Shown: positions 1-8,000 of the stretch, in pieces
How the letters are laid out: each line of letters begins with the position of its first letter
How positions within the stretch are numbered: position 1 is the stretch's first letter
Source of the DNA: Oscillospiraceae bacterium
GTDB lineage: Bacteria > Bacillota > Clostridia > Oscillospirales > Ruminococcaceae
Length of the DNA: 14,155 nucleotides
NCBI GenBank assembly: GCA_900768735.1
Contig: CAAGDZ010000009.1
Location: forward strand, 1-14,155
Reading direction: 5' to 3'
Made by a program: the position numbers and the translations under genes
The notes under the pieces: model-generated
What the model was told of the DNA's origin: nothing
Databases searched by the model: none
What the model saw: only the letters and a program-made list of their open reading frames with translations

Positions 1-135
1 ACTACCGTAATCACACCGATACTGCTGAAGCTTGTGTTCAAGGATAAGAACAGGGATAAGGCGGAAAAAGAGCATATCGAGGTTTGCGAGAGCTATGAGG
101 AGCAGACGGAGTATGTGCCGGGTATGGCGGAATAG
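1..135 (+). CDS. C-terminal end of a probable cation:proton antiporter (5' truncated)
   Basis: Frame 1 is open from the first base to a TAG at 133-135 and gives 44 residues. They start TTVITPILLKLVF, which reads as the end of a last membrane helix, and continue into a charged cytoplasmic tail rich in Lys/Glu ending in GMAE. A final helix containing TxxxTPxLLKxVF followed by a short hydrophilic tail is typical of CPA2-type (KefB/NapA-like) monovalent cation:proton antiporters. The family call rests only on this short piece and is tentative. The gene is transcribed towards the minus-strand iron operon and shares the hairpin terminator at 151-176 with it. Confidence 0.55.
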   Translation, partial: TTVITPILLKLVFKDKNRDKAEKEHIEVCESYEEQTEYVPGMAE

Positions 136-150
136 CAACTAAACAAATTG

Positions 151-176
151 GGCGGTTGTGGAAATCCACAACCGCC
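151..176. terminator. Bidirectional intrinsic terminator between convergent genes
   Basis: A perfect 11-bp stem (GGCGGTTGTGG / CCACAACCGCC) closes a 4-nt AAAT loop. On the + strand it lies 15 nt after the antiporter stop and is followed by GTCTTTATTT. On the - strand it lies 4 nt after the stop of the Cys-rich small gene and is followed by CAATTTGTTT. It can end both convergent transcripts. Confidence 0.85.
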
Positions 177-180
177 GTCT

Positions 181-342
181 TTATTTATCATCCTTTTTCT
201 TATCGCAGTTATGCGGGCAGGACGCACAGCCGCCCGAGCAGCCTACGCACTTTCCCTTTTTCACCTGCCTTACGGTATAAATCACCGCGAGGACAAGCAA
301 AACCGCGATAACCGCAACTATTATCCAGTCTGCCGCGCTCAT
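181..342 (-). CDS. FeoB-associated Cys-rich small membrane protein
   Basis: This 53-aa protein begins MSAADWIIVAVIAVLLV: an N-terminal membrane helix at about residues 6-23, then a basic linker (VRQVKKGK). A cysteine cluster follows, C-x2-C-x3-C-x2-C at residues 32-42 (CVGCSGGCASC) plus PHNC, and then a Lys/Asp tail. This matches the FeoB-associated Cys-rich membrane protein family, small partners encoded near feoB in Clostridia and thought to help ferrous iron transport; the exact role is unproven. The ATG at 342-340 overlaps the TGA of the upstream alkylation-repair gene (ATGA), with AAAGG about 11 nt upstream. It is the last gene of the operon, about 2.2 kb from feoB rather than next to it, and ends 4 nt before the shared terminator. 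Confidence 0.85.
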   Translation of the reverse strand: MSAADWIIVAVIAVLLVLAVIYTVRQVKKGKCVGCSGGCASCPHNCDKKKDDK

Positions 343-1052
343 TTGTCTGCCGACCTTTCGTACTCTTTGTTTACCGCGTCTGTTATTCTTTTCTTTATTT
401 CATCGCTTATGCGCCTGCTGTCGCGGATTTTCTGTGCCGCTTTGCGCTTTATATCAATGGCTATAGGTGAGCTTCTGAGATATTCCGCCGTCTTTTCGGG
501 AAAATACACGCAGTACACCGAAATCCCCCACGCCACCGCCATATCGCGGTAATACGCGCCGCAGGGGAGCTTTTCATATACGCCGAGGGCATAGTCGGCG
601 CTCTGCTCGTCATGGAACTTTGAAAACAGCAGAACTATCCCGATACGCGAAACAAACTCTTTGTCGGAAAACAGCATATCGTCGATTATTTCGCGGAGCT
701 TTTCCCTTTCGCCCTTTGCAGGCTTTAACGCCGTGCAGAAGCAGTCGCACTCCGCCCAGTTGTCTATCATCTCACCGTAACGGTAGATATACGGCTCTTT
801 TTCGCTCAGCGGCGCTTTTGCCAGACCTAACGCCGCACCCTTGAACATCAGCTCCTCAAAGCTGTCATAGGGAAGCTCAAAAATCTCTTTGTAGCTGTCA
901 CTGTGCTTTGCGGCGAGCGCCTTTATATCGGGCATTTTTACCCCGATAACCTTTAATTTGCTTGTGTGTATTATCTTTTCATTGAATATGCGGAATTTTT
1001 CGTCCGAGCGGCTCCGGAGCAGCTGTACAAGCTCATTTTGAGTAATCGTCAT
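339..1052 (-). CDS. DNA alkylation repair protein, AlkD-type HEAT-repeat DNA glycosylase
   Basis: The 237-aa protein is all-helical in appearance and typical in length for the AlkD (DNA_alkylation) family. These enzymes excise positively charged alkylated purines such as 3-methyladenine and 7-methylguanine without flipping the base. The signature IDNWAECDCFC lies at residues 96-106. W99 and D103 have the same spacing as the DNA-contacting Trp and Asp of Bacillus cereus AlkD, and a second Trp in AVAWGIS (about residue 175) sits where the third key residue is expected. The frame stays open upstream to a TTG at 1073, but the ATG at 1052 is preferred: it follows AAAGGA at proper spacing and starts 1 nt after the stop of the methyltransferase gene (TAA-A-ATG). 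The 3' end overlaps the FeoB-associated gene by 4 nt, suggesting translational coupling. Confidence 0.88.
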   Translation of the reverse strand: MTITQNELVQLLRSRSDEKFRIFNEKIIHTSKLKVIGVKMPDIKALAAKHSDSYKEIFELPYDSFEELMFKGAALGLAKAPLSEKEPYIYRYGEMIDNWAECDCFCTALKPAKGEREKLREIIDDMLFSDKEFVSRIGIVLLFSKFHDEQSADYALGVYEKLPCGAYYRDMAVAWGISVYCVYFPEKTAEYLRSSPIAIDIKRKAAQKIRDSRRISDEIKKRITDAVNKEYERSADK

Positions 1053-1053
1053 T

Positions 1054-1515
1054 TTATCCGTTTCCTTTTTCAAGCGCCAGTAAAAAGCGTTTTATATCGT
1101 TACCCGTGCCGCCCATGTAATTTCCGTATCCGCCCGAGGCGGGTACTATACGGTGACAGGGAATGATTATCGGGAGCGGGTTTTTCTTCAGCGCAGAGCC
1201 GGTAGCCCGAACAGCCGCCGAGTTTACCGACGCGGCTACATCCTTATATGTCACCGTACTGCCGTAGGGGATTTTCTCTATCGCGTGCAGTATACTGCGG
1301 AAAAACGGCGTACCGAGATTATCAATGCTGTACGGCAGGTCAAATGCCTTGCGCCTGCCGTCAAAATACTCGTCAAGCTGTTTTGCGGCGGCGTGGCATA
1401 TACCGTCGGGATTATCGGGTATATCCATGTCAAAGACCGTCGCGGTAATAAATTTTCCGTCCGACAGCACGGTTATGCTGTGGTTTATCGGCATCTGTAC
1501 CGTTATGTTAGTCAT
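1054..1515 (-). CDS. ogt: Methylated-DNA--protein-cysteine S-methyltransferase (Ogt type)
   Basis: This 153-aa suicide enzyme moves the alkyl group from O6-alkylguanine (and O4-alkylthymine) in DNA onto its own cysteine. The C-terminal half has the canonical elements: IPYGSTVTY (82-90), the arginine finger in AVRATGSALKKNP (R103), and the active-site motif IPCHRIV with C120. A short N-terminal domain without the Ada zinc site or AraC regulator makes it a stand-alone Ogt/MGMT. The ATG at 1515 overlaps the preceding NimA-like gene by 8 nt, and the TAA at 1056-1054 is followed 1 nt later by the alkD-like start. Its ribosome site is weak (GGAAAG about 13 nt upstream), so it probably relies on coupling. 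Two alkylation-repair enzymes with different chemistry sit back to back here. Confidence 0.92.
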   Translation of the reverse strand: MTNITVQMPINHSITVLSDGKFITATVFDMDIPDNPDGICHAAAKQLDEYFDGRRKAFDLPYSIDNLGTPFFRSILHAIEKIPYGSTVTYKDVAASVNSAAVRATGSALKKNPLPIIIPCHRIVPASGGYGNYMGGTGNDIKRFLLALEKGNG

Positions 1516-1969
1516 TTTTCACGTTTTTCTTTCCGCTGACATTTATCACGTCAAGCCGCAGGATATTTGTACTGTTTATGCAGTCGCTGTCGAGCTTATA
1601 TAGCTTTTCTCCGTAGTGTGAGAGGATAAGCTCAAGCGCCTCCTTCTTCTCGTCAAAGTCGGTGACGATGCTTATTGTACCGAAGCCGACCGCGCTTTCG
1701 TATCTGCTTGTGATACTGCCCTGCTCATAGTCAAAGCAGTGGTCTGTTTCAAAGCCGACCTTGTTGTTTTGCTTTATAAGCTGTATTTTCTTTCCGTCAA
1801 AAGCGCCGTGTATATAAAGGCTCAGCTTTTCACAGCATAGCTTTATACCGAAGTTGAACGGCAGTATGTACGGGTATTCGTCACAGAATGCCACGCGCAC
1901 AACATCGGCTCTTTTTATTATCCCGGCAATTTCATAAAAATCGGTTATTTCTCTGTCAGTTCTTCTCAT
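1508..1969 (-). CDS. Pyridoxamine 5'-phosphate oxidase-like flavin-binding protein (NimA family)
   Basis: The 153-aa protein starts MRRTDREITDFYEIAGIIKR and continues VVRVAFCDEYPYILPFNFGI, the classic N-terminus of NimA/PNPOx split-barrel proteins. Family members bind FMN or haem-like cofactors; some Nim proteins reduce 5-nitroimidazoles to non-toxic amines. HGAFDGKK (55-62) and a conserved His/Glu-rich strand follow. The frame is open about 42 codons further upstream, but that part overlaps the methyltransferase gene and has unrelated basic sequence. The ATG at 1969 has AAAGGGA 7 nt upstream and gives the family's usual start. It overlaps the upstream gene by 14 nt and the downstream ogt by 8 nt. 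Whether it detoxifies nitro compounds or serves another flavin-dependent role cannot be told from sequence. Confidence 0.85.
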   Translation of the reverse strand: MRRTDREITDFYEIAGIIKRADVVRVAFCDEYPYILPFNFGIKLCCEKLSLYIHGAFDGKKIQLIKQNNKVGFETDHCFDYEQGSITSRYESAVGFGTISIVTDFDEKKEALELILSHYGEKLYKLDSDCINSTNILRLDVINVSGKKNVKND

Positions 1970-2594
1970 TGGCTGTCCCTTTGGATTTGGAATACTTCCG
2001 CTGTAGCTTTTTGGATAAGGTGTTCTTCTTTGCTTTTTCCGGCTTTGACTTTTTATCCGCACGCTTTTCTGCGGTAAAGACAAAGTAGCCGTCAAGCTCC
2101 TTTACTCTTACTCCGCCGAAAAAGGCGGTCAGCTTGTTTTTGTACCAGTCAAGCCGCTTTGTCACCATTATCATTCTGCCGCCGACTGCGAGCCTTTTAT
2201 ATCCGTTTTCGATAAAGCCCTTTGCGACCGAAAAGTCGGTGTGATACGGCGGATTTGACAGTATCAGAGTATAGCCGGAGTCGGATATATTACTAAAGCC
2301 GTCGCTTTGTATCACGGTTATATCGCCGACATCGTTTTGTACGGCGTTTTTTCTTGCTATATTTACCGCGTCGGGGGATATGTCGCACATGGTCACGTTC
2401 TTTCCGCTTGTCAGCTTTGCCGCGAGTATGCCTACCACGCCGCACCCGCAGCCGAGGTCGAGTACCTTATCATCGGGAAGAAATTCGGTCACCGACAGCA
2501 TGGCAAGCGTGCCCTTGTCTATAGCAGTCGGCGAAAACAGTTTTTCACTTGTTTCGAGGCAGAGCGCCTGTCCTTTTATTTCAGTATGTATCAT
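1956..2594 (-). CDS. Class I SAM-dependent methyltransferase (RsmC/MTS-like, NPPY motif)
   Basis: The 212-aa protein has a Rossmann SAM-binding motif VLDLGCGCG at residues 44-52, an acidic ribose-binding position in CDISPDAV (70-77), and the catalytic NPPY at 114-117. NPPY marks methyltransferases acting on exocyclic amino groups of bases. The order and spacing fit the MTS domain of rRNA guanine-N2 methyltransferases (RsmC/RlmG-like), so RNA is the likely substrate, though DNA or protein cannot be excluded. Residues 178-209 form an unusual Lys-rich tail that may bind nucleic acid. The ATG at 2594 overlaps feoB's TGA by 4 nt (ATGA) and has no clear Shine-Dalgarno sequence, so translation is probably coupled to feoB. 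A methyltransferase directly after feoB is not a standard part of Feo systems. Confidence 0.82.
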   Translation of the reverse strand: MIHTEIKGQALCLETSEKLFSPTAIDKGTLAMLSVTEFLPDDKVLDLGCGCGVVGILAAKLTSGKNVTMCDISPDAVNIARKNAVQNDVGDITVIQSDGFSNISDSGYTLILSNPPYHTDFSVAKGFIENGYKRLAVGGRMIMVTKRLDWYKNKLTAFFGGVRVKELDGYFVFTAEKRADKKSKPEKAKKNTLSKKLQRKYSKSKGTANEKN

Positions 2595-4597
2595 ATAAAC
2601 AGCAGTACCAGATTATATATTCCGAGGCTTACTATCCATGCTATCACGCATTGTATAACCGATATTGCGGCGGCATATACGCCCGAGCCGAGCTCCTTTC
2701 GCATAGCGGCAACAGCGGCAACGCAGGGCGTATAAAGCAGGGTAAACGACAAAAAGCTGATGGCGCACGCGATATTCGGGAACAGCGAGGGGAGTACCTC
2801 GGACAGCTGCGCCATGCCTGTACCGGTAAGCACCGACATAGTGCTGACTACTGCCTCTTTTGCGGTAAAGCCGGTGATAAGCGAAGTGGTTATTCTCCAG
2901 TCGTTAAAGCCGAGCGGAGCGAACAGCGGTGAGAGCATTTTGCCCAGAGCGGCAAGCAGGCTGTCTGCGCTGTCGGTCACTACATTGAGTCTTGAATCAA
3001 AGGTCTGCAAAAACCAGATTATTACCGTAGCCACAAATATAACGGTAAATGCCTTTGTTATAAAGTCCTTTGCCTTTTCCCACATAAGCATTATTACGCT
3101 TTTTGCGGAGGGAAAGCGGTAGTTAGGCAGTTCCATAACAAACGGTACGGGCTTGCCCCTGAATTTTGTCTTGCTTAAAATAAGTCCGAACAAAATACCG
3201 ACCACCATGCCCAGCACATAAAGGCATATCATGACAAGCGCCTGATATTTTTCGAAAAATGCCGCGGTAAACACCGCATAAATCGGTATCTTCGCCGAAC
3301 AGCTCATAAACGGGGTCAACAGAATAGTCATCTTTCTGTCACGCGCCGACGGCAGGGTTCTTGTAGCCATGATAGCGGGTACGGAGCAGCCGAAGCCGAT
3401 TATCATAGGAACAAAGCTCTTTCCCGAAAGGCCGATTTTTCTCAGCAGCTTATCCATTACAAACGCTACGCGCGCCATATATCCGCTGTCCTCTAAAATC
3501 GACAGGAAGAAAAACAGCGTGACGATTATCGGCAGGAAAGACAGCACCGCGCCGACTCCCGCGAAGATACCGTCGATGATAAGCGAGTGCACCACGGGGT
3601 TTATGCCGTAGTCGGTGAGAGCGTTATCGGTGACATTAGTAAGCCAGTCTATGCCCTGCTCCATAAGGTCGCTTAAAAACGAGCCTATCACGCCGAAGGT
3701 GAGCCAGAACACAACCAGCATTATGAGTATAAACAGCGGGATTGCAAGATATTTATTTGTCAGCACGCTGTCGATTTTTACACTGCGGCGGTGCTCCTTG
3801 CTCTCCTTGCATTTTACTACGGTCTGGGCGCAGACCTTTTCGATAAAGGTGTAGCGCATATCGGCGAGCGCGGCGTTTCTGTCCATGCCAAGCTCGCTCT
3901 CCATCTCGATTATCGAGTGCTCCATAAGCTCAAGCTCGTTTTCGCTCAGCTTCAGGCGGTCGATTATCGGCTGGTCGCCCTCTACTATCTTTGCGGCGGC
4001 AAAGCGGTTTGATATGCCTGCCTTTTCCGCGTGATCCTCAATTTGGTGACGCAGCGCGTGTATACAGCGGTGTATAGCGCCGTGGCAGAAGTCCATGCGC
4101 ACCGGCTTTGTGCCGCTTTCGGCGGTCTGGACTACCGTCTCGATAAGCTCGGGTATACCCTCGTTTTTCGACGCGCTGATAGGTACGACAGGCATACCGA
4201 CAAGCTTGGAAAAGCCGGGTATATCAATCGTGCCGCCGTTGTTTCGCACCTCGTCCATCATGTTCAGCGCAAGCACCATAGGTATGCCCATCTCGGACAG
4301 CTGTAATGTAAGGTATAGGTTGCGCTCGATATTTGTCGCGTCAAGTATGTTTATAATCGCATCGGGCTTTTGGTCGATGATAAAATCCCTTGTCACGTTT
4401 TCCTCGGAGGAGTAGGGGCGCAGAGAGTATATGCCCGGCAGATCCACTACTGTGCAGTCCTTGTGACCGCGTATCGTACCGCTTTTAGAATCGACCGTAA
4501 CGCCCGGAAAGTTGCCGACGTGCTGATTTGAGCCGGTGAGCTGATTGAACAGCGTGGTCTTTCCGCAGTTCTGATTTCCTACAAGTGCGAATACCAT
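2591..4597 (-). CDS. feoB: Ferrous iron transport protein B (GTPase-permease)
   Basis: FeoB is the inner-membrane Fe(II) importer of anaerobes. The 668-aa sequence has an N-terminal G domain with G1 GNQNCGKTT (7-15), the GNFPGVT switch (28-34), G3 DLPG (52-55), G4 NMMD (112-115) and G5 SAS (141-143). A helical spacer with guanine-dissociation-inhibitor character runs to about residue 275. The permease follows from about residue 283, with two Gate regions carrying the conserved cysteines in GFGCSVPAI (C404) and MSCSAKIPIY (C433). Length is normal for the family and no frame damage is visible. The ATG at 4597-4595 shares its A with the last base of the feoA stop (TGATG), and a strong GGAGGTGG lies within the end of feoA. 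The following methyltransferase overlaps it by 4 nt. Confidence 0.97.
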   Translation of the reverse strand: MVFALVGNQNCGKTTLFNQLTGSNQHVGNFPGVTVDSKSGTIRGHKDCTVVDLPGIYSLRPYSSEENVTRDFIIDQKPDAIINILDATNIERNLYLTLQLSEMGIPMVLALNMMDEVRNNGGTIDIPGFSKLVGMPVVPISASKNEGIPELIETVVQTAESGTKPVRMDFCHGAIHRCIHALRHQIEDHAEKAGISNRFAAAKIVEGDQPIIDRLKLSENELELMEHSIIEMESELGMDRNAALADMRYTFIEKVCAQTVVKCKESKEHRRSVKIDSVLTNKYLAIPLFILIMLVVFWLTFGVIGSFLSDLMEQGIDWLTNVTDNALTDYGINPVVHSLIIDGIFAGVGAVLSFLPIIVTLFFFLSILEDSGYMARVAFVMDKLLRKIGLSGKSFVPMIIGFGCSVPAIMATRTLPSARDRKMTILLTPFMSCSAKIPIYAVFTAAFFEKYQALVMICLYVLGMVVGILFGLILSKTKFRGKPVPFVMELPNYRFPSAKSVIMLMWEKAKDFITKAFTVIFVATVIIWFLQTFDSRLNVVTDSADSLLAALGKMLSPLFAPLGFNDWRITTSLITGFTAKEAVVSTMSVLTGTGMAQLSEVLPSLFPNIACAISFLSFTLLYTPCVAAVAAMRKELGSGVYAAAISVIQCVIAWIVSLGIYNLVLLFI

Positions 4598-4833
4598 CAG
4601 CCGTCCACCTCCACCGTTATCTGCTTTGCGTCCTCGAGCCTTATAGACAGCTCATAGCCGCGCAGATGTATCTCGATAGGGTCGCCCATAGGTGCGACCT
4701 TGCGTATAACTACCTTGGTTTTCGGTATTATCCCCATATCCAGCAGGTGACATCTGAGCGGGCCGTCGCCGCCTACGGCGGTGATGACTGCCTCCTGCCC
4801 GATTTTAAGATTGTTGAGTGTAGTTTGTTTCAT
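4597..4833 (-). CDS. feoA: Ferrous iron transport protein A
   Basis: The 78-aa cytoplasmic protein has the SH3-like FeoA fold: an opening LNNLKIGQEAVITAV strand, the RCHLLDMGIIPKTKVVI core and a final YELSIRLEDAKQITVEV strand. FeoA binds FeoB and supports iron uptake. It is the first gene of the minus-strand operon, with GGGAG close upstream of the ATG, and it overlaps feoB by one base. The promoter and a leader hairpin lie directly upstream. Confidence 0.95.
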   Translation of the reverse strand: MKQTTLNNLKIGQEAVITAVGGDGPLRCHLLDMGIIPKTKVVIRKVAPMGDPIEIHLRGYELSIRLEDAKQITVEVDG

Positions 4834-4853
4834 TTTCTCCCGTTCTTTCTGAG

Positions 4854-4877
4854 GCGCGCCAGCAGGTACAGGCGCGC
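4854..4877 (-). promoter_or_regulatory. Leader hairpin of the feoA transcript
   Basis: GCGCGCC and GGCGCGC form a 7-bp GC-only stem around a 10-nt loop in the roughly 55-nt leader between the feo promoter and the feoA ribosome site. It lies about 13 nt upstream of the GGGAG. A role in mRNA stability or control of initiation is possible but unproven. No known riboswitch class is recognised. Confidence 0.45.
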
Positions 4878-4896
4878 GTTTGTTTTTCTGTAATAG

Positions 4897-4925
4897 ATTA
4901 TACTACAACAAGGCCTTGCTGTCAA
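4897..4925 (-). promoter_or_regulatory. Consensus sigma-A promoter of the feo operon with palindrome in the spacer
   Basis: Read on the minus strand, TTGACA (4925-4920) and TATAAT (4902-4897) are both perfect consensus boxes, 17 nt apart. Transcription should start near 4890, about 55 nt before the feoA ATG. The spacer and the edge of the -35 box hold a near-perfect palindrome, CAACAAGGCCTTGCTG on the + strand (4906-4921, one mismatched pair; one more pair at 4905/4922). A repressor bound there would block polymerase. It does not match the classical Fur box or the DtxR box as I know them, so the regulator is unknown. Confidence 0.85.
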
Positions 4926-4965
4926 CGAAAAACGATGACATAAAAGGTATGTTTATAGGTAAATT

Positions 4966-4998
4966 CAAGGCGGCGGACAAAACCGTCCGCCGCCCTTG
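4966..4998 (-). terminator. Intrinsic terminator after the GH2 gene
   Basis: A 13-bp GC-rich stem (CAAGGCGGCGGAC on + / its complement with one bulged base) with a 6-nt loop begins 5 nt after the GH2 stop codon. The downstream U-run on the minus strand is weak (GAATTTACC), so release efficiency is uncertain. It separates the GH2 transcript from the feo promoter. Confidence 0.7.
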
Positions 4999-5003
4999 CA
5001 GTA

Positions 5004-8000
5004 TTATTCCTTTATAAACTCAAAGCTCTCCATGTCGAATTTTGTACCCGGCAGGAATACAAAGCTGATGTCATTTTTGCCCGAAATCCTGTCTATATCA
5101 AACTGAACCTCTGTATATTCGTCCGCATGGGGGAACTCTAACAGCCTTGTCGTCTGTACGCCGTTTTCATCATCGACCCTGAGCTGTATCGTGCAGAAGT
5201 CAAGCTCGGTTTTGCCCGTTACTCTGATTTTCTCGGTACCGTCGCCGAAGTCCATATCTTTAAACTCGATAACAACGTTATTGCCGATTTTTTCAACGCG
5301 GTTTTCGCTTACGGTAAAGTCGTCACCGTATACGCCATCGTTTGCGGCGGCGTAATTAAGCTTGTATGCGCGGTCGTTTTTCTTGAACTCAAATCCGCCG
5401 AAAATGCAGTTGTTTACTATCACAAAGCTGATGTCATGCACTCCCGTAATCGGCTTTTCAAGCGCAAACTCCTGCGGGTAGGCTCTGTCCCAGCCACCGT
5501 TGAAATCTATGCCGAAGGTACCGACATACTCTCCGCCCTTATCGGGGTCGCCGAGGTACAGCTCTACGGGGTACTGCTCTCCGCCCGCACAGTTGCCGAC
5601 GCTGAGTATCAGCTTATCCGTTCCGCTCTTGCCGAAATCGACCGAGGAAAAGCCGACAACCGTCCTGCCCGAAAAGCCGCCGAGCGCTCCGCGCTCTATT
5701 GTGTTTACAGGTACGCTGCTGAAATCGAACAGGCACGCCGCATTGAACATATACGGATTTTTGACCGCCTCGCCAAGACCCGTCACCTTGTATTCAAGCT
5801 CGGAGACAACTTTTGGTATATCGCTGCCGTTTTTCGCAAAGGCGCGCAGTCTGAACTCGCCGTCGCCTTTTGCGGTTATTGTAGCTGTACTGCCGTCAAA
5901 GTCGGTTACCTCGGCAAAGTTTATCTCGACGCCGTTGTCACTGCAGCATTTAAAGCCGATGTCGCTGTAGGTCGCGTTTTCGGGGAGGATTTTTACACCG
6001 ACCTTTACCGTCTTTTCTTTTTCGCTGAGCTTGCGCGGATAGGGTGCGGAAAGCTCGATTTTCCTTATCGGTATTTCATTCGTGTATTCGTTTGTAACGG
6101 CGGGGGAGGGGTTTTCGGTGACAACGCTTATACCCTCGGGTATCTCACATTCCGCCGCATACAGGGTAATGGTTTTCGACTCCAGTCCCTCGCTTTCGAC
6201 GGTCAGGATAATTTCGCCTATGTCAAAGGTGGCTTCTATCATCGCAAGCAGCCGTCCCGAGAACAGCCTGCGGTTATCACCCTTGTAGCTGTCATAGTCG
6301 GTACTGTCGCCGTTATCAAGACCGACAAGCCGTCCCGCGCCGGATACTGTCACCTTTACGCGGTTGTTTGCGTTGGGCACAAACTGACCGAAAAAGTCGC
6401 GGGTGAAAATCTCCGCAAAAATCATCGACCTGCCGTCCGCGGGCATCTCCGATTTGTTTGTGCGTATATCGAGAGCTACCGGATCCATAGCCGCGGTTAT
6501 CGTTTCTTCGAGGATGTATTGTTCATCGTCCTCGCTGTTGTAGCCTGCTACAAACACCGGCTTCTTTTCGTCGTAGGGCAGCCGCCAGTGACCGTACAGC
6601 ACCTCGCCCTTTTCAAGGTCGAGCTTTGCCGTCGGATATTCCTTTCCCTTGTATCTGAGCTTAAGCACAGGCAGATTTGAATAAACAATGACGTCGATTA
6701 TCTGACCCTCGTTGAAATCCCAGTAGGGGGAAATGTGGATAAACGGCTCGGCGTTCTTGTTCCAGACAGCCTTGTAGAACCAGAAGGAGTCCTTGGGAAA
6801 GCCTGCGGTGTCTACTATGCCGAAATATGAATTTTTCGTGCTGTATGGTGTAGGCTCGCCGATATAGTCAAAGCCCGTCCAGACAAACTGACCCATGCAG
6901 AACTTTCTGTCGCGATCCATCTTATACGATTTTATCGGTGACGCGCCCCAGCCGACAACGCTGTTGCCGAGGTCGGAGCACTGCATATCGTCATGAGAGA
7001 GCAGGGCGGTATCTGCGGGGAAGTGGTATATACCGCGCGAGCGTACCGTCGAGGCGGTCTCACTTCCGTAAATGCACCAGTCGGGGTGCTCCTTGTGGTG
7101 GTCGCCGTAGAGCCGCTCGGCGTAGTTATAGCCAGCGATTTTGAGATAATCGGCAACCTTCTGCGCGTTTTCCCACGGCATATAGTTTGAGCCGATTGTG
7201 GGTACGGCGTTGCCTGCGGGGTCGTGCTTCTTTATCTCCTCGGTGAGCATCTTTGCAACCTCAAGTCCTCGCTCGCTTTTGTGGGTGTCGTGTATTTCGT
7301 TTCCTATGCTCCACATAATAACCGAGGGGTGGTTGCGGTCGCGGCATATCCACGCCTTTACGTCCTTCTGATACCATTCGCCGAAAAAGCGCGCGTAGTC
7401 GTTTTCGTTCTTGGGAAGCTCCCACATATCCAGAAACTCGCTGTCTACAAGCAGACCCAGCTCGTCGCATATATCCATAAATTCTCTCGACGGCGGGTTG
7501 TGGCTTGTCCTTACGGCGTTTACGCCCATCTCCTTCATAGTGAGAAGCTGCCGTCTTGTCGCGTCATAGTTTACCGCCGCGCCCAGCGCGCCGAGGTCGT
7601 GGTGCAGGCATACGCCCCTCAGCTTTAACGACTTTCCGTTAAGCAAAAGTCCGTGCTTCGGGTCAAAGTCAAGCGTCCTGAAGCCGAATCTGTTTACCGC
7701 GGTATCAAGCGTATCTCCCTCGTTGTTTTTCAGCAGAGTCCTTACCGTATAAAGTCCCGGAACCAGAATATCCCACAGCATGGGCGCGTCCGTATAGTAC
7801 ACGGTCTTATCGCTGTTGCCGCAGAGCCTGCGCTCGATTTCAGCGGTGCATCTGCCGCACGGGTCGTAGATAAAATGCACAAGACTGCCGTCCGCCTCGC
7901 CGCAGAGCTCGGTGTTTATCGTCACCTTCCATCTGCCGGGATTTTCCTTTGTTATCTGATTGTTGCATTTGGTTGTTATGTATATTCCGTCCTCGGCTAT

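Noticed and set aside
1053..1073. TTG start giving the AlkD-like protein seven extra residues
   Set aside because: The ATG at 1052 has AAAGGA at good spacing and fits the gene junction; the TTG would lie within the ogt coding sequence.
1970..2095. 42-codon N-terminal extension of the NimA-like protein
   Set aside because: It overlaps the methyltransferase coding sequence out of frame, and the family start MRRTDREI with its ribosome site is at 1969.
5436..6680. Long + strand open frame (414 codons) opposite GH2
   Set aside because: It is antisense to a well-supported GH2 reading frame, has no ribosome site and shows no family motif. The opposite frame is open because of the codon use.
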